Source: Corydoras sp. C115
Taxonomy: Eukaryota; Chordata; Actinopteri; Siluriformes; Callichthyidae
NCBI GenBank assembly: GCA_019802505.1
Contig: JAFMOC010000043.1
Coordinates: 1,686,501 to 1,750,500, forward strand
Length of the DNA: 64,000 nucleotides
Direction of reading: 5' to 3'
The notes under the pieces were generated by a model, which made no database searches, had not been told where the DNA came from, and worked only from the letters and a program-made list of their open reading frames with translations. How positions within the stretch are numbered: position 1 is the stretch's first letter; each line of letters begins with the position of its first letter. Positions 1-12,494 of this stretch are shown piece after piece. The translations under genes and the position numbers were made by a program.

Positions 1-35
1 TATGTTCTTATAATAATGTGTTTATTATAATGAAC

Positions 36-55
36 ACATCTGCTCAGCCATGTAC

Positions 56-137
<82 letters not shown>

Positions 138-157
138 GTACATGGCTGAGCAGATGT
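36..157. repeat. Near-perfect palindrome around a TA tract
   Basis: The 24-nt arm at 36-59 (begins ACATCTGCTC) is exactly the reverse complement of 134-157. The DNA between them is a TA tract that is itself self-complementary, and the only mismatch is A60 opposite A133. The whole 122 nt can fold into one hairpin or extrude as a cruciform. The arms are not low-complexity, so this is more than a plain microsatellite. It could be a palindromic AT-rich repeat, a fold-back or MITE-type element, or an assembly artefact. A separate small inverted repeat (8-16 with 22-30) lies just to its left. Confidence 0.9.
61..132. repeat. (TA)36 microsatellite
   Basis: An uninterrupted alternating TA run forms the centre of the palindrome at 36-157. 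Its length is likely to vary between individuals and assemblies. Confidence 0.95.
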
Positions 158-927
158 ATATATAAATATAAAACTAAAATAGACTTTTAAGAAATTTCAG
201 CTTCACGTGACAAGGTGCCATTTTAAATCTGTATATTTTCTTTCCTTTCTTTCCCCCTTTTTCATAGTGACATATACAACCTTGCATCTTGGGTAATGTA
301 ACTTGAAATGTTTATTAATAAAGTGCATGACAACTTCTTGGAGTGAAAGCAAAATTCAGTTGTACTTTTCCAACTTAGAAACCGCTCATTAAAACTATTT
401 CAGCCCAACAACTTAATCACAAGTCACAGGATAAAATGCAGAAGTCATATTAACACAGTAGGTGTGCAGTACCTCTGAGTGACAGACCTGAGAGAACTCA
501 GACAGGAGTAACACTGTATATGGCAAATTTGAGGCCCACAGTCTTTTTCTGAAGTTTAGTTTTACCACCAGTTTCTTCAAAATATACAAAGTTCATGCAT
601 GGTGAGGCAGTAAAGCAATGAAATGGATAAGATTAAACGCATGGACTGCACAGCAAAAGAGAGGCTCGCCACATTTGATTAACCTCATATGGAACTGAGC
701 AATGTTGATGAAGTCATAAACATTCAAGGCCTCAACCTCAGGTCCTGCTTTTTTTCCTCTGTGAAAAAGTGCTTTTACTGCGGTAAACAAGTCAATCAAT
801 TCAAGTTTGTCCCATCAGCCAAACACTTTTTAAAAAAGAATATGCCACAAATCCAGTTGCACACATTGAGCTCTAAGAGTCTATGTCTTTTATTTTAATA
901 ATAAATCACATACTATTTGAATACATT

Positions 928-1020
928 TCGATGGATTGACACTCTGTCCTGGATGAATCTGTCCAGTGTCTACACATTCTCCTCTGAAAGGGCATGGAGA
1001 ACCCTCCCGCAACCAGCATG
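928..1020 (+). mobile_element. V-SINE-like element, 3' part, decayed
   Basis: It matches the 3' half of the SINE family described at 43990-44343, sense strand: GATGGATTG, CACTCTGTCCTGG, CTGTCCAG and GGGCATGGAGAACC occur in the same order and spacing. The tRNA head and core are missing. Many substitutions suggest an old copy. Confidence 0.7.
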
Positions 1021-1650
1021 TATTTTAATCCTCAAAGTAGAGTGAATCATTTATAAAGACCTGTAGAATGTTATTCTATTACTATTAACTGTAATTGTAT
1101 TATTTAAATATGTTCTATTTATTGACGATAACATGCCATTTAAGCAATGGTAGTTAAATAGCACGTTTTCACTAAGAATGTGTATGAAAAAATAATAATA
1201 AATAAATAAAAAACGGTTAGTTGGTTGCTACCAAATGTTCTGCCATCATGTGTTCATGCAAGTGTACTGGTTTGATAGCGGTGTACAGTTTGAAAGGAAT
1301 TGGAATTTAAAAAAAAAAAAAAACCTACAGAATTGTTGCGGCTTGAAGAAACTTAATAGCGTGGGAGATGAAGCTTAGCCTTGTAAACCTGCACATACTT
1401 CACTGAACACCTTGTGCCACAAAACATTCCCTTTTGTTTAAAGCATCAGTACAATGCGGTTGACATGAATGTTAACATCTATCACAGTTTATACATTCAC
1501 AGAAGAGTTGAGTGCTTGGTTTCTACAAAAACTTTTTACAACTGGTCTCATATAATTACTGCTTTTAAGAGACTAAAGATTTCACATTGAATTAAAAGAT
1601 AAGATAAAGTAGCCCACAAACAGTAAAAAAAGTTGCCATACTCACTTGCC

Positions 1651-1860
1651 TGCGTTTATAGGCTTTATTGTGTAATTACTTTACAGTAGATCAATCATTG
1701 GTTGTATCGGTCAGTTCTGTGACTAAATACATAATATTTTCAGCACTTGACAACATGGCTTTTATTTTTTTATTTGTTTTTAAAATGATGCAATGACAGA
1801 TCTGTTTCTTCTTTCTCCAAATAGTCTTATTGAACTTTCAATCCTTTTAATTATCAAATG
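1651..1860. repeat. Left copy of a ~200-bp direct duplication
   Basis: This segment recurs at 2127-2295. Shared blocks in the same order are TTTATAG-CTTTA-TGTGTA, TTCAGCACTTGA, TTTGTTTTTAAAA and TTTCTTCTTTCTCCAAATAG followed by CTTATTGAAC. The left copy carries about 55 bp absent from the right copy. A Tc1-type relic lies between the two. Confidence 0.75.
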
Positions 1861-1940
1861 CTTTCGTTACATCCAGGTCCATTGCCCCAGGACTTAAAAC
1901 CTCAAGCACCTAGCCATGAATTTGGGACAAAAGTATGCTT

Positions 1941-2120
1941 TCAACTTTGTGGAAAAACTTTGGGAAAGGCCAGAATCATTTAGCACAACTGTGCACAATG
2001 CAAAAGCATAAAAAGTTCCTTGAAGGCATAGTTGGTAAGTTTGGTTTGAAAGAACTTGTCTTGCCCACGCAAAGCCATGATCTCAAACGCCTTTGGGATG
2101 AAGCAGAATGGAGATTGAGT
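1941..2120 (+). pseudogene. Tc1/mariner transposase relic
   Basis: The nucleotide sequence follows a very common teleost Tc1/mariner family: TTTGTGGAAAAACTTTGGG, then GACTGTGC-like DNA, then CTCAAACGCCTTTGGGATGA, which corresponds to the transposase motif PDLNPIEHLWDE just before the third catalytic acid. Stop codons and frameshifts break it, so it is dead. It sits between the two duplicated segments at 1651-1860 and 2127-2295. Confidence 0.75.
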
Positions 2121-2126
2121 GTGGCT

Positions 2127-2295
2127 TGCATGGGTTTATAGACTTTACTGTGTATATTCAGCACTTGAAAAATGTTATCATGGTCTCAGTGTTGCTTTCA
2201 TTTAGTGGTTTGTTTTTAAAACAATGCCATGTCAGGTTTGTTTCTTCTTTCTCCAAATAGCCTTATTGAACCTTCACCCCATCCGATACAAATGA
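2127..2295. repeat. Right copy of a ~200-bp direct duplication
   Basis: This is the partner of 1651-1860. It starts right at the end of the transposase relic, which suggests the relic and its flank were duplicated together or that the repeat belongs to a larger element. Confidence 0.75.
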
Positions 2296-2299
2296 AACG

Positions 2300-5200
2300 A
2301 TGACAAGGTTCAGATGAAATTAAGCATGCAAAAAATAAGCCAAATGCACAGCTGTACACCAACCTTCTGGCACCACATAATTCAAAATGAGCACTTGGTA
2401 ACGTTTTAATATTTTAGAAATGTCTTTTCTGCCAGCTTTTATACAAATGTCTTTGGTAGCTCCAAAGTTCATAGTGATATTGCCTGGACAGCAGAATGCA
2501 CCAGCCTCCACCTCTTTCTCTAATCACACTGTATATGAAAACACATTGTGAATAAATCATGTGCATGTGTACAGTCCTTATGCGGGATTAGGAAAAACAA
2601 AGAGATGAAAAAGGAGGACGACGGTCCTGTTTTGTGCTCTTTAACACAGTAGCCTTGGTGTATCTTAGACGGAAAATGACTTAATGTGTTAATTGAGTGC
2701 TAACAACATCTCTTTGCATGTAGCTAATTGCCAGAACACTAAGCTTCTCATAAATGTCACTGCTGAACACGCCTGGCGTACACCATCATCTGATTCCAAG
2801 CTGGTGTAGGTTCTGCCGAAAGTGAGAGATTTACTCAATACACCACCTTTCACAAACAGTATTTTGTGAAATGTATATTTGGCATGACAGAAAACGTTTG
2901 AGAACCACTGGTGTAATGTGAACATTCGTGTATACAGTTTATGTGGAGATGTAACAAGATTATTAATCAATTCAGTTTAGGTGTCATTGAGATGGTGAAC
3001 ATGGAAGTAAGCATCTCAAAGACAGCAGTGAAAGCCTGAAAATCAAACACAAACATGTATTCACACACACACAATGCATAATATACACTGTAGCTATATA
3101 CATAAGCACCATGAGAGCAAGATAATGGGAAGAAATTACTTCGGTATGTGTCTGCCTGTATCTGTTTACGTGTTGTTGCCAGAGGGCAGCTGCCTCATAC
3201 CTCCCTGAGACTGGAAAATGTGTGAGTGTAAAGCCAGGCTTGGGGGCACAGGGGAGGCCACTGTTGTTGAATCTGGTGTGGTTTAGGGTGTAGTTTAAAA
3301 ATTAGGCACATTATAAAACTCTTTAACATGCCAAATTTTACTGCTTGCAATCTCTGGCCGGAAATGTAAGAGGTGATAATATAGTAAAGTATATCGCAAA
3401 GATGTTAATAAATAAATAAAAAAATCAGGTAAAGCAGAAAAATACAGCCAGCAACAGACCACACGAGAGGGTACACTGGAAAGTATGTCTATGCATTCAA
3501 TCCTGACTAAGGAGAATCACACAAAGCCACCTGATATAATTGGCACAACTGACTCTTGGCTCAGTAAGAATGGACCAATGTGGAATCAATCAGCACAACT
3601 CAGGAAAAACAATATTTTTCTGTCTCTCTCTAGCACTTTGTGTTTAATGGACATGGTTTTGTGCCCTGGGTAGATTCTGTCTGTGTACTTAACTCACCAC
3701 ATCAAATTTCAAAAGCTGAAATCTGATGAGTGTCTCAGTGATAGCCAAGGTGATACAACAACAGCACCTCTTTTGTTAGAGCCACAACCTGCCTGCCAAA
3801 ACACTACCACTGCAAAAAGAGCATTAACAATTAAAAAAAAGAAAAAAAAAAAACTACTCTAGGGGTAGTAGGAATACAGCACATTGTCTGCACCATCTAG
3901 AACTGTAAAAACATAAGGACATCCCAGGCAGAGGGGATTATTAGAGCAGCCACAGGCAGACGCGTGCCACTGTGGATTTACCAAACAAATAGCATTGGAA
4001 AGGAAAATACTGCATAGAAAAGCAGGCCCAATTAAGAGAAAAAGATCTGCACAAACAATTATTTACCAGTCTACACTGGCATTCTGACATTTTGACATGT
4101 TTGGCAGTCAGACTGGTGATTACGAGCCTCTGGACTGAGAATAGTTTTATGTAGTCATTATTTAGAATCGTCTGAAAGTACCTTGCAGTAAAAATTGCAG
4201 TTATGACTGTCTAACGTTCTCAAATCCAATACATTATAACATTATATCTTAATGGTATCAAAAAATAAAACAGTAAACACATACGTTTTTAAAATGTTAG
4301 GGTACAATAATAACCTGAAAAGCTGCTATATCAAAAACAGACACTCATAAATCAGTTGTTTTCAGTAAATCCAATGCTGTAATTGGATAAACAGCCTTAT
4401 AATCACATTGAATAAAGCTGTGCCCAGTGTTAAGATTCAAACTAATCCAATATATAACCACCAGTAGATCTCCAAACACCAGTTAATGCATTGCTTTTCT
4501 GTTATTTCTTTTTATTAAGCCTCACCAAATTCAAGCATTAAAACTGTGTTTTTAATATTGATACATCACTGCCTATTTTTCCGACAATAATGGTTACAAA
4601 CAACATAGTCACAGGGGCAATTAGTGTCTCCAATGTACCTATAAGCATGTCGTTGGTACTAGGAGAAAGTCTACCACTTTGGTACAGACTCCACACAGAA
4701 AGGACCTAGGACTTTCTGACCATTGTTTATGAAGCATTATAGTAAGTGTGGCAACTGTTTTTTATTGGTATGGACAGACACGAGAGACGATATATGGTTT
4801 ATGTTAAACTATAAGACAAATTGGTATTAATCGATCAAAATGATCTAAAGCAGGGGACTTTAACTGGTCTCGGAGCAGAACCAACATTTTCTCATGGTCA
4901 TTAGGTCACAAACAATGTTTAGACAATTCCAAACTGACCACTGCATCTTTCATTAGCGGTCTTAAATAGCAGGCTTTGTCATTTCACAAACATTTTATGC
5001 ATTTCCAGCTTTTAATTAATTAAGTTCAACACAAGTGGTATGTGCCTTAAGCGAAGGCAAATCGGTCACCAACCACATGCGGCATCAACACAACACAGCT
5101 TGCACATGCGTTTATCATTTATTTTTCATAAGATTCACTCCTTGAAAACAGCCTGTGCATATTTTGAACAGATGGATCGTATATGTCTCAGATCGTATCA

Positions 5201-7660
5201 TAATATTCTGATGTCAGACATAACTAAATATAATGCATTGCCCTGAAAAGGCTTTAAAGCATACTGAAACGTCAACAAATTGTCTAGTATCACATACCAG
5301 CATTCTGTTGGTGTCTAACTGAGGTATTACTGCAGACCTTCAGCATAAGTAAAGGATTTTGTTTTATCTCTGAAACGAGCCGGCTTATTTAAAGCTGTGA
5401 GTGACACTGATCTCAGCAGGGACGTTCTTCTCCTTTTATTCGGTTTAAATTGGTTTTTCTTTTGTCCAATACATCTGGAGATAAAGTTTAACATTACAAC
5501 CAACAGTCCAAAGGTTTTAAAACCCATGACATTGAAGTTGTTATTATGACAGTGATTCTCCTGCTTCAAGAGCTCTATTCATCATTCAGTGACACATTGG
5601 AACCACTATATCCTGATAGAAAATAATATTACTAATCCAAATGTCCATCATGCTAATACAAAAAACCATCTTAAAAATAATATTCAAGCAACAATCTGTC
5701 ACAGTGTGTGTTAATGAGATAGTGGAAGATGAGCAAAGAAGGAAGTCTGTCCAGTAACTGACTGACAAAATATAAAGAGTCACTGTCTGGTCACAGTATT
5801 TTTCATTTTTATTGGCATTTTGTTTTATGGAAATAATATTCAACTGAAAGAGCCATGAGCTTTACACCTATTTGAAAAGCCTCTATTTATATTACGAACT
5901 TTCCGTCCACACTGGAGTTTTTAGCTGGTTAAAAACATCTTTCCATCCACTATGGAACAAGCTTAAGTTGACCATTATTTATCAAAGTTGCATAACAAGC
6001 ACAGATTCACAGGGCCAGATTGACTTACAAACCACTCCACATATGATTCATGAAACTATTATGTGGCTTTGAAATGAGCAGTGAAATGCATCTGAGGAAA
6101 CTTAATACACCAGTTGCAACTGGCACATTCTCACTCACTGAAACAGTCAGATTGAGTTCAGAATGAAATCTCCGTATTTAGAAATAAGGCCAAAAATATT
6201 TACACCACGGAACTCATGAACATTGAGACAAAGGGTCTAATTTTATACCCTGCCTCATTATCTTACACCCCACCATAAGCCTATTTATGCCTTCTGCCTA
6301 AATCGTTTAAATAGCAAAAGTGCCTGTGAATATATCTCAATGTCTCAAAATGAGGTGTGTTCTTAAAAATTTCTGGCAGTCTCACAACCTGGCTCAAAAA
6401 GGCTGCACACTAATCATTAGCAAAACTTAATTTGTCATATGTCAATATGTCATGATTAGTGGAGCTTTAATTTAATAGACACTTTATCAGCCAATCACTA
6501 GACAACTTTCATATATTTATTTATAAAATTAAAAAGATTAATAATCTCACTGACTTTAAAAATAAAACATTGTATGTTTAATCATTCATGTACAGTCTGG
6601 TCATGTACAGTATGCATGAAGTAAACTGCGACCTATAGAAAATAAGTTCCAATCAGTTTGAGATGAAACACCTCAATGTTATATTGTGTGAGCATGTCGC
6701 TCCATGCTGAGAGTCACTGAAGACATCAAACTTTATGCAGAACCTCCATTCACCCTACAGCTCCTGAGGCAAAATAGTTTATAACCACTGATGTGGAGAT
6801 GGAAGATAAAATCACCTTCACTTAGACAACTCAAAACCGATCTATTTCATATTGAAAGCGTGGGGTGAGCGAGGGTAACAATGTTAGGCGATGTATGGGG
6901 GCAAGCCCAAACAAAACTCATTCGCCATTCATTTAATGTTCTGAAATTTAAGGTAAGGAAAAAAAAAAGTGGACGGAAAAGAACCTCTCCTGTTCCAATA
7001 ATCAATCTGACACACCACTCATGCCAACAAAGTGCAAAATAGATGTTTAGCTCGAGTGAAACTGGGAATGCTTTTTGCCTCGCAGTAAGAAGTCTCTTGC
7101 TGGCAGCAGCAGCAGCAAAAATAACTATATTGACTTTGCTCATTCCTGTCGTCCCTCAGGTGCAATGGAGCATGATATAATCCAGTCTGTGTTTAAAGTT
7201 TATTCTTCATTTCATATTCCATTTAATACGAAGATGGGCGGTGGAGAGACGAACTGTAAAATTAGCAAGTTGTGATATGTGAGAAAAGCTTTATTTTTGG
7301 TGGAAGAAACCATTGTGTGTATGCGTGTATGTATAAACATTTATTTTGGGCATGAAAGTCTGTTTTTAAGGAAGTTGGATCAGCTGGGTTTTGGAAGTTT
7401 TATGCAAACAATCTGCCAATTTCTCAAAAAAATAAATAAATAAAAACTGAATTTTTTTAAAAATAAATCCAGTATTCATAATTCTTTAGTTATTGTTAAT
7501 GTGCATAGATGTTCATTTGCACAGTCATAATGTGCAATAACAGTATGACATAACACTTTATAAAGCAAATTGATATAATGCATTAATATCAATCATCAAT
7601 ACTTTAGATCATTTGAATTTTCAGATATTCTTAATAATACAATGATTACACTTTAATTGA
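2300..7660. other. Intergenic or intronic DNA, no gene seen
   Basis: AT-rich single-copy-looking DNA with short A runs and ATAAATAAATA stretches (for example 3410-3425 and 7430-7445). No open frame here has plausible splice sites or recognisable motifs. The longest frames are 80-98 codons with no family resemblance. Nothing functional can be assigned. Confidence 0.6.
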
Positions 7661-7670
7661 AGTCAGAAAA

Positions 7671-7713
7671 AGTCTTTATATATAGTCTTTATGTACCAAG
7701 TCTTTATGTACCA
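7671..7713. repeat. Short tandem repeat, 15-bp unit
   Basis: The unit AGTCTTTATGTACCA occurs twice in perfect tandem (7684-7698 and 7699-7713), preceded by a partial, altered copy starting at 7671. Confidence 0.9.
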
Positions 7714-7742
7714 ATAATAATAATGATAATAATATTAATACA

Positions 7743-7872
7743 TGCCCAGCGATAGATTGGCGCCCTGTCCTGGGTGTATCTGCCCAGCGCCCGAAACTTT
7801 CTCCCCTGGATGGGAATGGGGAACCCCACCGCGACCCTAATAGAGGATAAAGCGGAATATAATGAATGAATG
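7743..7872 (+). mobile_element. 5'-truncated V-SINE-like insertion with 12-bp TSD
   Basis: Only the 3' third of the SINE family is present (from GCCCAGCGATAGATTGG to the AATGAATGAATG tail). It is close to the young copies at 60 kb. The 12-bp direct repeat AATATTAATACA flanks it exactly at 7731-7742 and 7873-7884. A truncated 5' end, intact 3' tail and target-site duplication are the signature of LINE-driven target-primed reverse transcription. Confidence 0.92.
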
Positions 7873-8579
7873 AATATTAATACAGTTTCCCTTTAAGAGG
7901 TAATAAATTATAACACTTTACTTAATGCCTGTATAGAGAGCTTATAAGCTTTCATTTGCAGTTATGGGCAATTATAAAGTCCTTTAAAAGAGAAAATTAA
8001 TTATAGTTGTCAAGCATTATAAATACGTTATAAAGCTTTATGAATGGGTTTATGACACATTATGAATACATAGAAAGTATTACAAAAAACTTTAAAATAA
8101 TGAAAACTGTATTAAAAACACAAAATGCTTCAATATTTAGAGAGCACTTTGGTACAAAATACAACCACATACATGTGTGCTTTTCTACGAGGTTGTAATG
8201 CATATCTGTCAGTAATGCATAGTGCCACCACTAGTATCCAAAATAAATTGTATTTAACAAGCAGGTACAACTAATAGTCTCTAAAGACTGCTTAACTATC
8301 TGTTGTGTGTGTACCATTAGGCAAAAAAACTGGATTCTCTGGATCAGCTTTGTGTTTTTAAGCTCTGAGGTATAAAGCTGTCACTCATCAAAAATGCTCA
8401 TCACTAGAATAACAGCTCAAATGTTACCCCAAAGGCTGTTTTGAAAAAGCAGAAGCCTACACTGGTTTTCTGAGCCCAAGGGAGTGTCCTTGTGTGTTTT
8501 TGCAGCATGACAGCTGGAGACTGTGGGGTCATACTGCGCATGTCTCTGCAAAGGCTTCAAATCTCTCAGCAGCCACCAA

Positions 8580-8900
8580 TCTCACAACATATCCCTGTTC
8601 CTCACAACACACACTCTTATTATTCTCCCACACTGACGCACACACAAACACATTCTCAATATGCATTCTCACTTTCACACACTATTCTTGGACTTGCACA
8701 CACACGCGCACACACACACACACACACACACACGAGTCACTACAGAAATATTACTGCACTTGCACACACACAAGTCTTTATGGAAGTATTCTTGAACTTG
8801 CGCATACACACACACACACGTATCACTATAAAAGTATTCATGCATGCATGCAAACACACACACATACACACACACACACGAGGTGTATTGCTTGGCTGAG
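8580..8900. repeat. CA-rich compound microsatellite
   Basis: Several (CA)n blocks, the longest around 8696-8734 and 8800-8880, with CGCG and CACG interruptions. Open frames of 135 and 142 codons here are only translations of this repeat. Alternating purine-pyrimidine DNA of this sort can adopt Z-DNA. Confidence 0.95.
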
Positions 8901-9541
8901 AGACAGGAAGCTGCCAGGGTAATGCACCGAACAGAAATGGGGAAGACTAGATGACAGCAGTTGTACAACAGCCACACTGTGAGTCCTCACACACCTCAGA
9001 TCTCCTCACATGTTTATCCACATACACACACAGCCTTCACTTCCAGCACTCTGCTGTTCCACAATATATACAAGTATACAGGAAGTCCAGATAAATATAT
9101 AAGCAAACAGGTCTGTTGTCTTTGGCAGGACGGAGATGTTTGAGAATACCTGAGTTTATTTAGACTGCCACTCCAGGCTCCTGAACCACTGGCTATTTGG
9201 GTCAGAAATTCTGTTCATGTAAAAGCTTCTTTCATTGGATTCAGCCTCCAATTAACAAGGACTTTTGGCAAAAGGTAAATCAAATACCTGGCAGTACAAC
9301 CCAGACTACATTTATAACTGTCCTTTTATGGTGTCATAATAAGGGCTATTAAACATGGATTACAACTTAGCAGTGCAACAATGTGCAAAGTAACGTATGT
9401 CTATAACTGTGATGCAAAACTCCACAAGCGTCACTTCATCTGCATCAGATTTTTTCCACCAAAGGTCCCGTTTTGAAGGAACATTAGTGTAGAACTTAAC
9501 CACAAACCAAAATAATTAAGATCTTTTTTTTTTTGAGAACA

Positions 9542-9845
9542 GGGCGGCATGATGGCTTAGTGGTCAACATGTCTACCTCTCAGCGCTGGGGATCCAGGGT
9601 TAAATCCCGATCTAGGTGGAGTTTCCATGATCTCCCCGTCTTTGGTTTCCTTCAGGTTCTCCTGCTTTCTCCCACAGTCCAAAAAAATTGATTCAAAGTT
9701 AATTGGCTGCTCTAAATTGCCCCATCTAGTTTTTGTGTGTCTGTGTGTAAGTGTGTGCTCAATGATGGATTGGCACCCTGTCTTGGGTGTATGTGCCCTG
9801 CACCCGAAATGTTCTTCCCATGATGGGCGGGGAGGGTGGGGGACC
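9542..9845 (+). mobile_element. V-SINE-like element, nearly full length
   Basis: It has a tRNA-like head (GGCGGCATGATGGCTTAGTGG, B-box region degenerate), the conserved core (GTTCTCC, TTTCTCCCACAGTCC) and the 3' domain (GATGGATTGGCACCCTGTC). The usual (TGAA)n tail is diverged. Copy of moderate age. Confidence 0.88.
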
Positions 9846-10202
9846 TGTTGCTTAAACAGATATTATTTCAAACACAAGAAAGGCAAAACTTAATGAAAGA
9901 CAGCATTAGAGTGAGGGTTGAATTGTGTATGCAATTAGAGCTTAAAAATGCAGAGAAATTATAGAGTTCTGCTCAACCAGAAAGTGTATATGATCGGTTG
10001 AGTGTGAGTAGACGGGAGTCAGAACGTGTTTTTGTATGTGTGTGCTACTCATTCAGTCATGTCCGACCCTTGGATACTCTATAGTCCAGTTTACAATGAA
10101 TCCAATTCATAGTTTCATGTTGGAGGGTTTTTTTTCCTCAACCACAGTTTCAATTCAATTGGGGGAAAATGCTATCTTCAAATTACCCATCAGCATGTCT
10201 TT

Positions 10203-10345
10203 AGAATGTGGGAGAAAACTGGAGTACTAGGAGAAAACCCACTCAGACACAGGGAGAACATGCAGACTCCACACTTAAAGGACTTTACTTCATGCAAATT
10301 GGGAATCAAACCTGGGATCCTAATGCTGCACAACCACACCACCTA
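10203..10345 (-). mobile_element. V-SINE-like element, head and core, decayed
   Basis: Antisense core GTGGGAGAAAACTGGAG, then AGGGAGAACATGCAGACTCCA and a degenerate tRNA head. It lies 357 bp from the sense copy at 9542-9845, so a transcript across both could form a double-stranded stem. Confidence 0.75.
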
Positions 10346-10395
10346 TATTAGGCTTTTCTTCCTCTTCCTAGTTATGACATGTCATTTGTCATTAT

Positions 10396-10665
10396 AGGCG
10401 GCTAAGAAACCAGCCTTGTGACCTGAATGTCCCTGGTTCAATTCCCAGTCCCACCAATTACTATGGCTAAAGTGCCCTTGGGCAAGGCACCTAACCCCAA
10501 TTGCTCCCCGGGCGCCATATACAGGCTGCCCACTGCTCTGGGCATGTGTTCTCACTTCACTGGGTGTACTGTGTGTGTCAATTCACGGATTGGTTAAATG
10601 TTAATGTAAAATTCCTCTTTGTGTATGCACTGTAGGCAAAATAGAGCACTTGTTTACTTTATTTT
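10396..10665 (+). mobile_element. tRNA-derived SINE, second family
   Basis: It carries a tRNA-like head (GTGACCTGAATGTCCCTGGTTCAATTCC pattern, with B-box-like GGTTCAATTCC) followed by GCCCTTGGGCAAGGCACCTAACCCCAA and TGCCCACTGCTCTGGGCA, typical of a widespread teleost SINE. The same family lies antisense at 61320-61578. It is distinct from the V-SINE-like family. Confidence 0.8.
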
Positions 10666-11009
10666 TCATTCAGGATTGCACTTACTTAATTGGGTTCAAA
10701 TTTTTAAAACTTCAAGGGTTGAAAAACATACCGTGTACAATCATACTTACATAATCACTTCATTCCTGTAGCATTTGACTGAGGTGACCTGTGCTTTAAC
10801 AAGTATTTTGCTGAAGGTACACTGCCATCAATAGTCAGTACAGAATGTGGTACTTGGCTAGTTTTTATAATTCTTTGGCATGATTTTAACACTCCTCCTT
10901 TATTCCGGCTTGGGACTGGCTGTGGTTTCCCACAGACAGTGCAGTACACACACCCACAGTCACATACTTATTCAATCCTAGGGGAAAAGTGGATCTCGTC
11001 TAATTCACC

Positions 11010-11110
11010 TTCAACCCCAATTCCACAAAAGTTAGGCCACAGTGTAAAATGTAATTAATAACAGAATGTATGATGTGCAAATCATGCAAACATCAAACTG
11101 TATTAAAAAT
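11010..11110 (+). mobile_element. End of an abundant fish DNA transposon
   Basis: CAACCCCAATTCCACAAAAG followed by GTGTAAAATGTAA and ATGTGCAAATC matches the terminus of a non-autonomous DNA transposon that I recall as very common in teleost genomes. Only one end is recognisable. The exact superfamily is not claimed. Confidence 0.55.
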
Positions 11111-11661
11111 CATCGAAAATCTAAGGGCCTGTGAAGACTGGAGCTGTGCAGCATCATCACAATGCTCTGTGCTGGTATGCTACCTATAGAAACACTTTTC
11201 TCATCACATACATTACATCAACACAGTTCAGCAAGCTCATTACAATATTTTTGTAATTATTCAAATACAATATACAATATTTAAAAACAACATACATGTA
11301 AACACGCAAAGTGAATTTAAGAGCAATTTAAGCCACTGTGAAGTCTCCAAACAATCACAAATTCAAAGGAAGGTGGTTACCATAGCAACAAGAATGCTGC
11401 ACTTGCCTCTCTGTCTCTTTTTTTTCAAGAATAAAGACCACAAAATCAAATGAGTAATTAAAAATTAATTTTCATTTTTTATTTATTTATTTACTTTTTA
11501 CAAGCTGTCCATGGTCCAGAACATGTAAATCCACCTGACACAGTAAAGGTTATTCTGTTCTATTCTGTCTCACACCAACAGTGTCCATATGGAGTGCTTA
11601 CACCATTTTGATAGAAGAACTGCCACTCTTTACACTGTTTTTTTTATTCTCTGGCCAAAAC

Positions 11662-11662
<1 letters not shown>

Positions 11663-11690
<28 letters not shown>
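11663..11690. repeat. A28 homopolymer
   Basis: Uninterrupted A run. No SINE or LINE body is recognisable directly upstream, so its origin as a retroposon tail is unproven. Confidence 0.95.
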
Positions 11691-11692
<2 letters not shown>

Positions 11693-12494
11693 CCTGATCC
11701 AAATAACGTCTCCAGTCTGGGGACAAATTTTGCATTTGGGCCACAGACACTGGAAGGAGTTGAGCACTTTTAGTGCTTTATGAGGTTTTAGATGTATCTG
11801 GAACAGGATACTCATTTCTTCTTGTATTGTACAAATACATCATGCACAGAAAACTTGGATGTCATTCATTCAGTCCATGTTTAAGAACAAGTTGTGAGGT
11901 TTAAGGCATAAGAAGAAAAGAGTCGTGAGGTTTTTCTCCATGTGTGCTAAATCACACTCATACAGACACACACTCACAAACCCAGTAATTCCCTCTCTGA
12001 AATAGCTCACACAGGAGTTTGATATTCAGTGTGACAGTCTGCTAAGCTCCAAAGCAGACACAAATGGAGAACATAGCCTCATTTTCTGGCCAGGTCAGGA
12101 ATGACATAATATGGACGCCAATAAAATAATTCAATCACAGTGAACTTCCATTAGCCGTATAGCAGAGCAGTCACCACCGTCTGTCCTTTATTAAAGCCAA
12201 ATCCAGTAACGCCTCACAAATGCTCCACTTTTGTGCTCATAAATATTTTTTTCTCATTTGGCATAGGTTTTTATCCAAAGCGAATTTCAAGAGCGACTGA
12301 ACACAATTTGGGAATCTATATTGTTTTGAGGTTTAACAAGAACTATACAGTGCTTCATTATTTACCAACTCACCAAAAACTAGTGCCTAAGAAGTAACAA
12401 AAACCTTAACAATTAAGTACAACAGCTGGATACAAAAAGACATCAGACAACATAACAATAAGTCATAACAAATTTAGTAACAGAATTAACAGAC

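Noticed and set aside
8492..8977. Open frames of 100-142 codons on both strands
   Set aside because: They are translations of the CA-rich microsatellite (His/Thr or Cys/Val runs) and are not genes.
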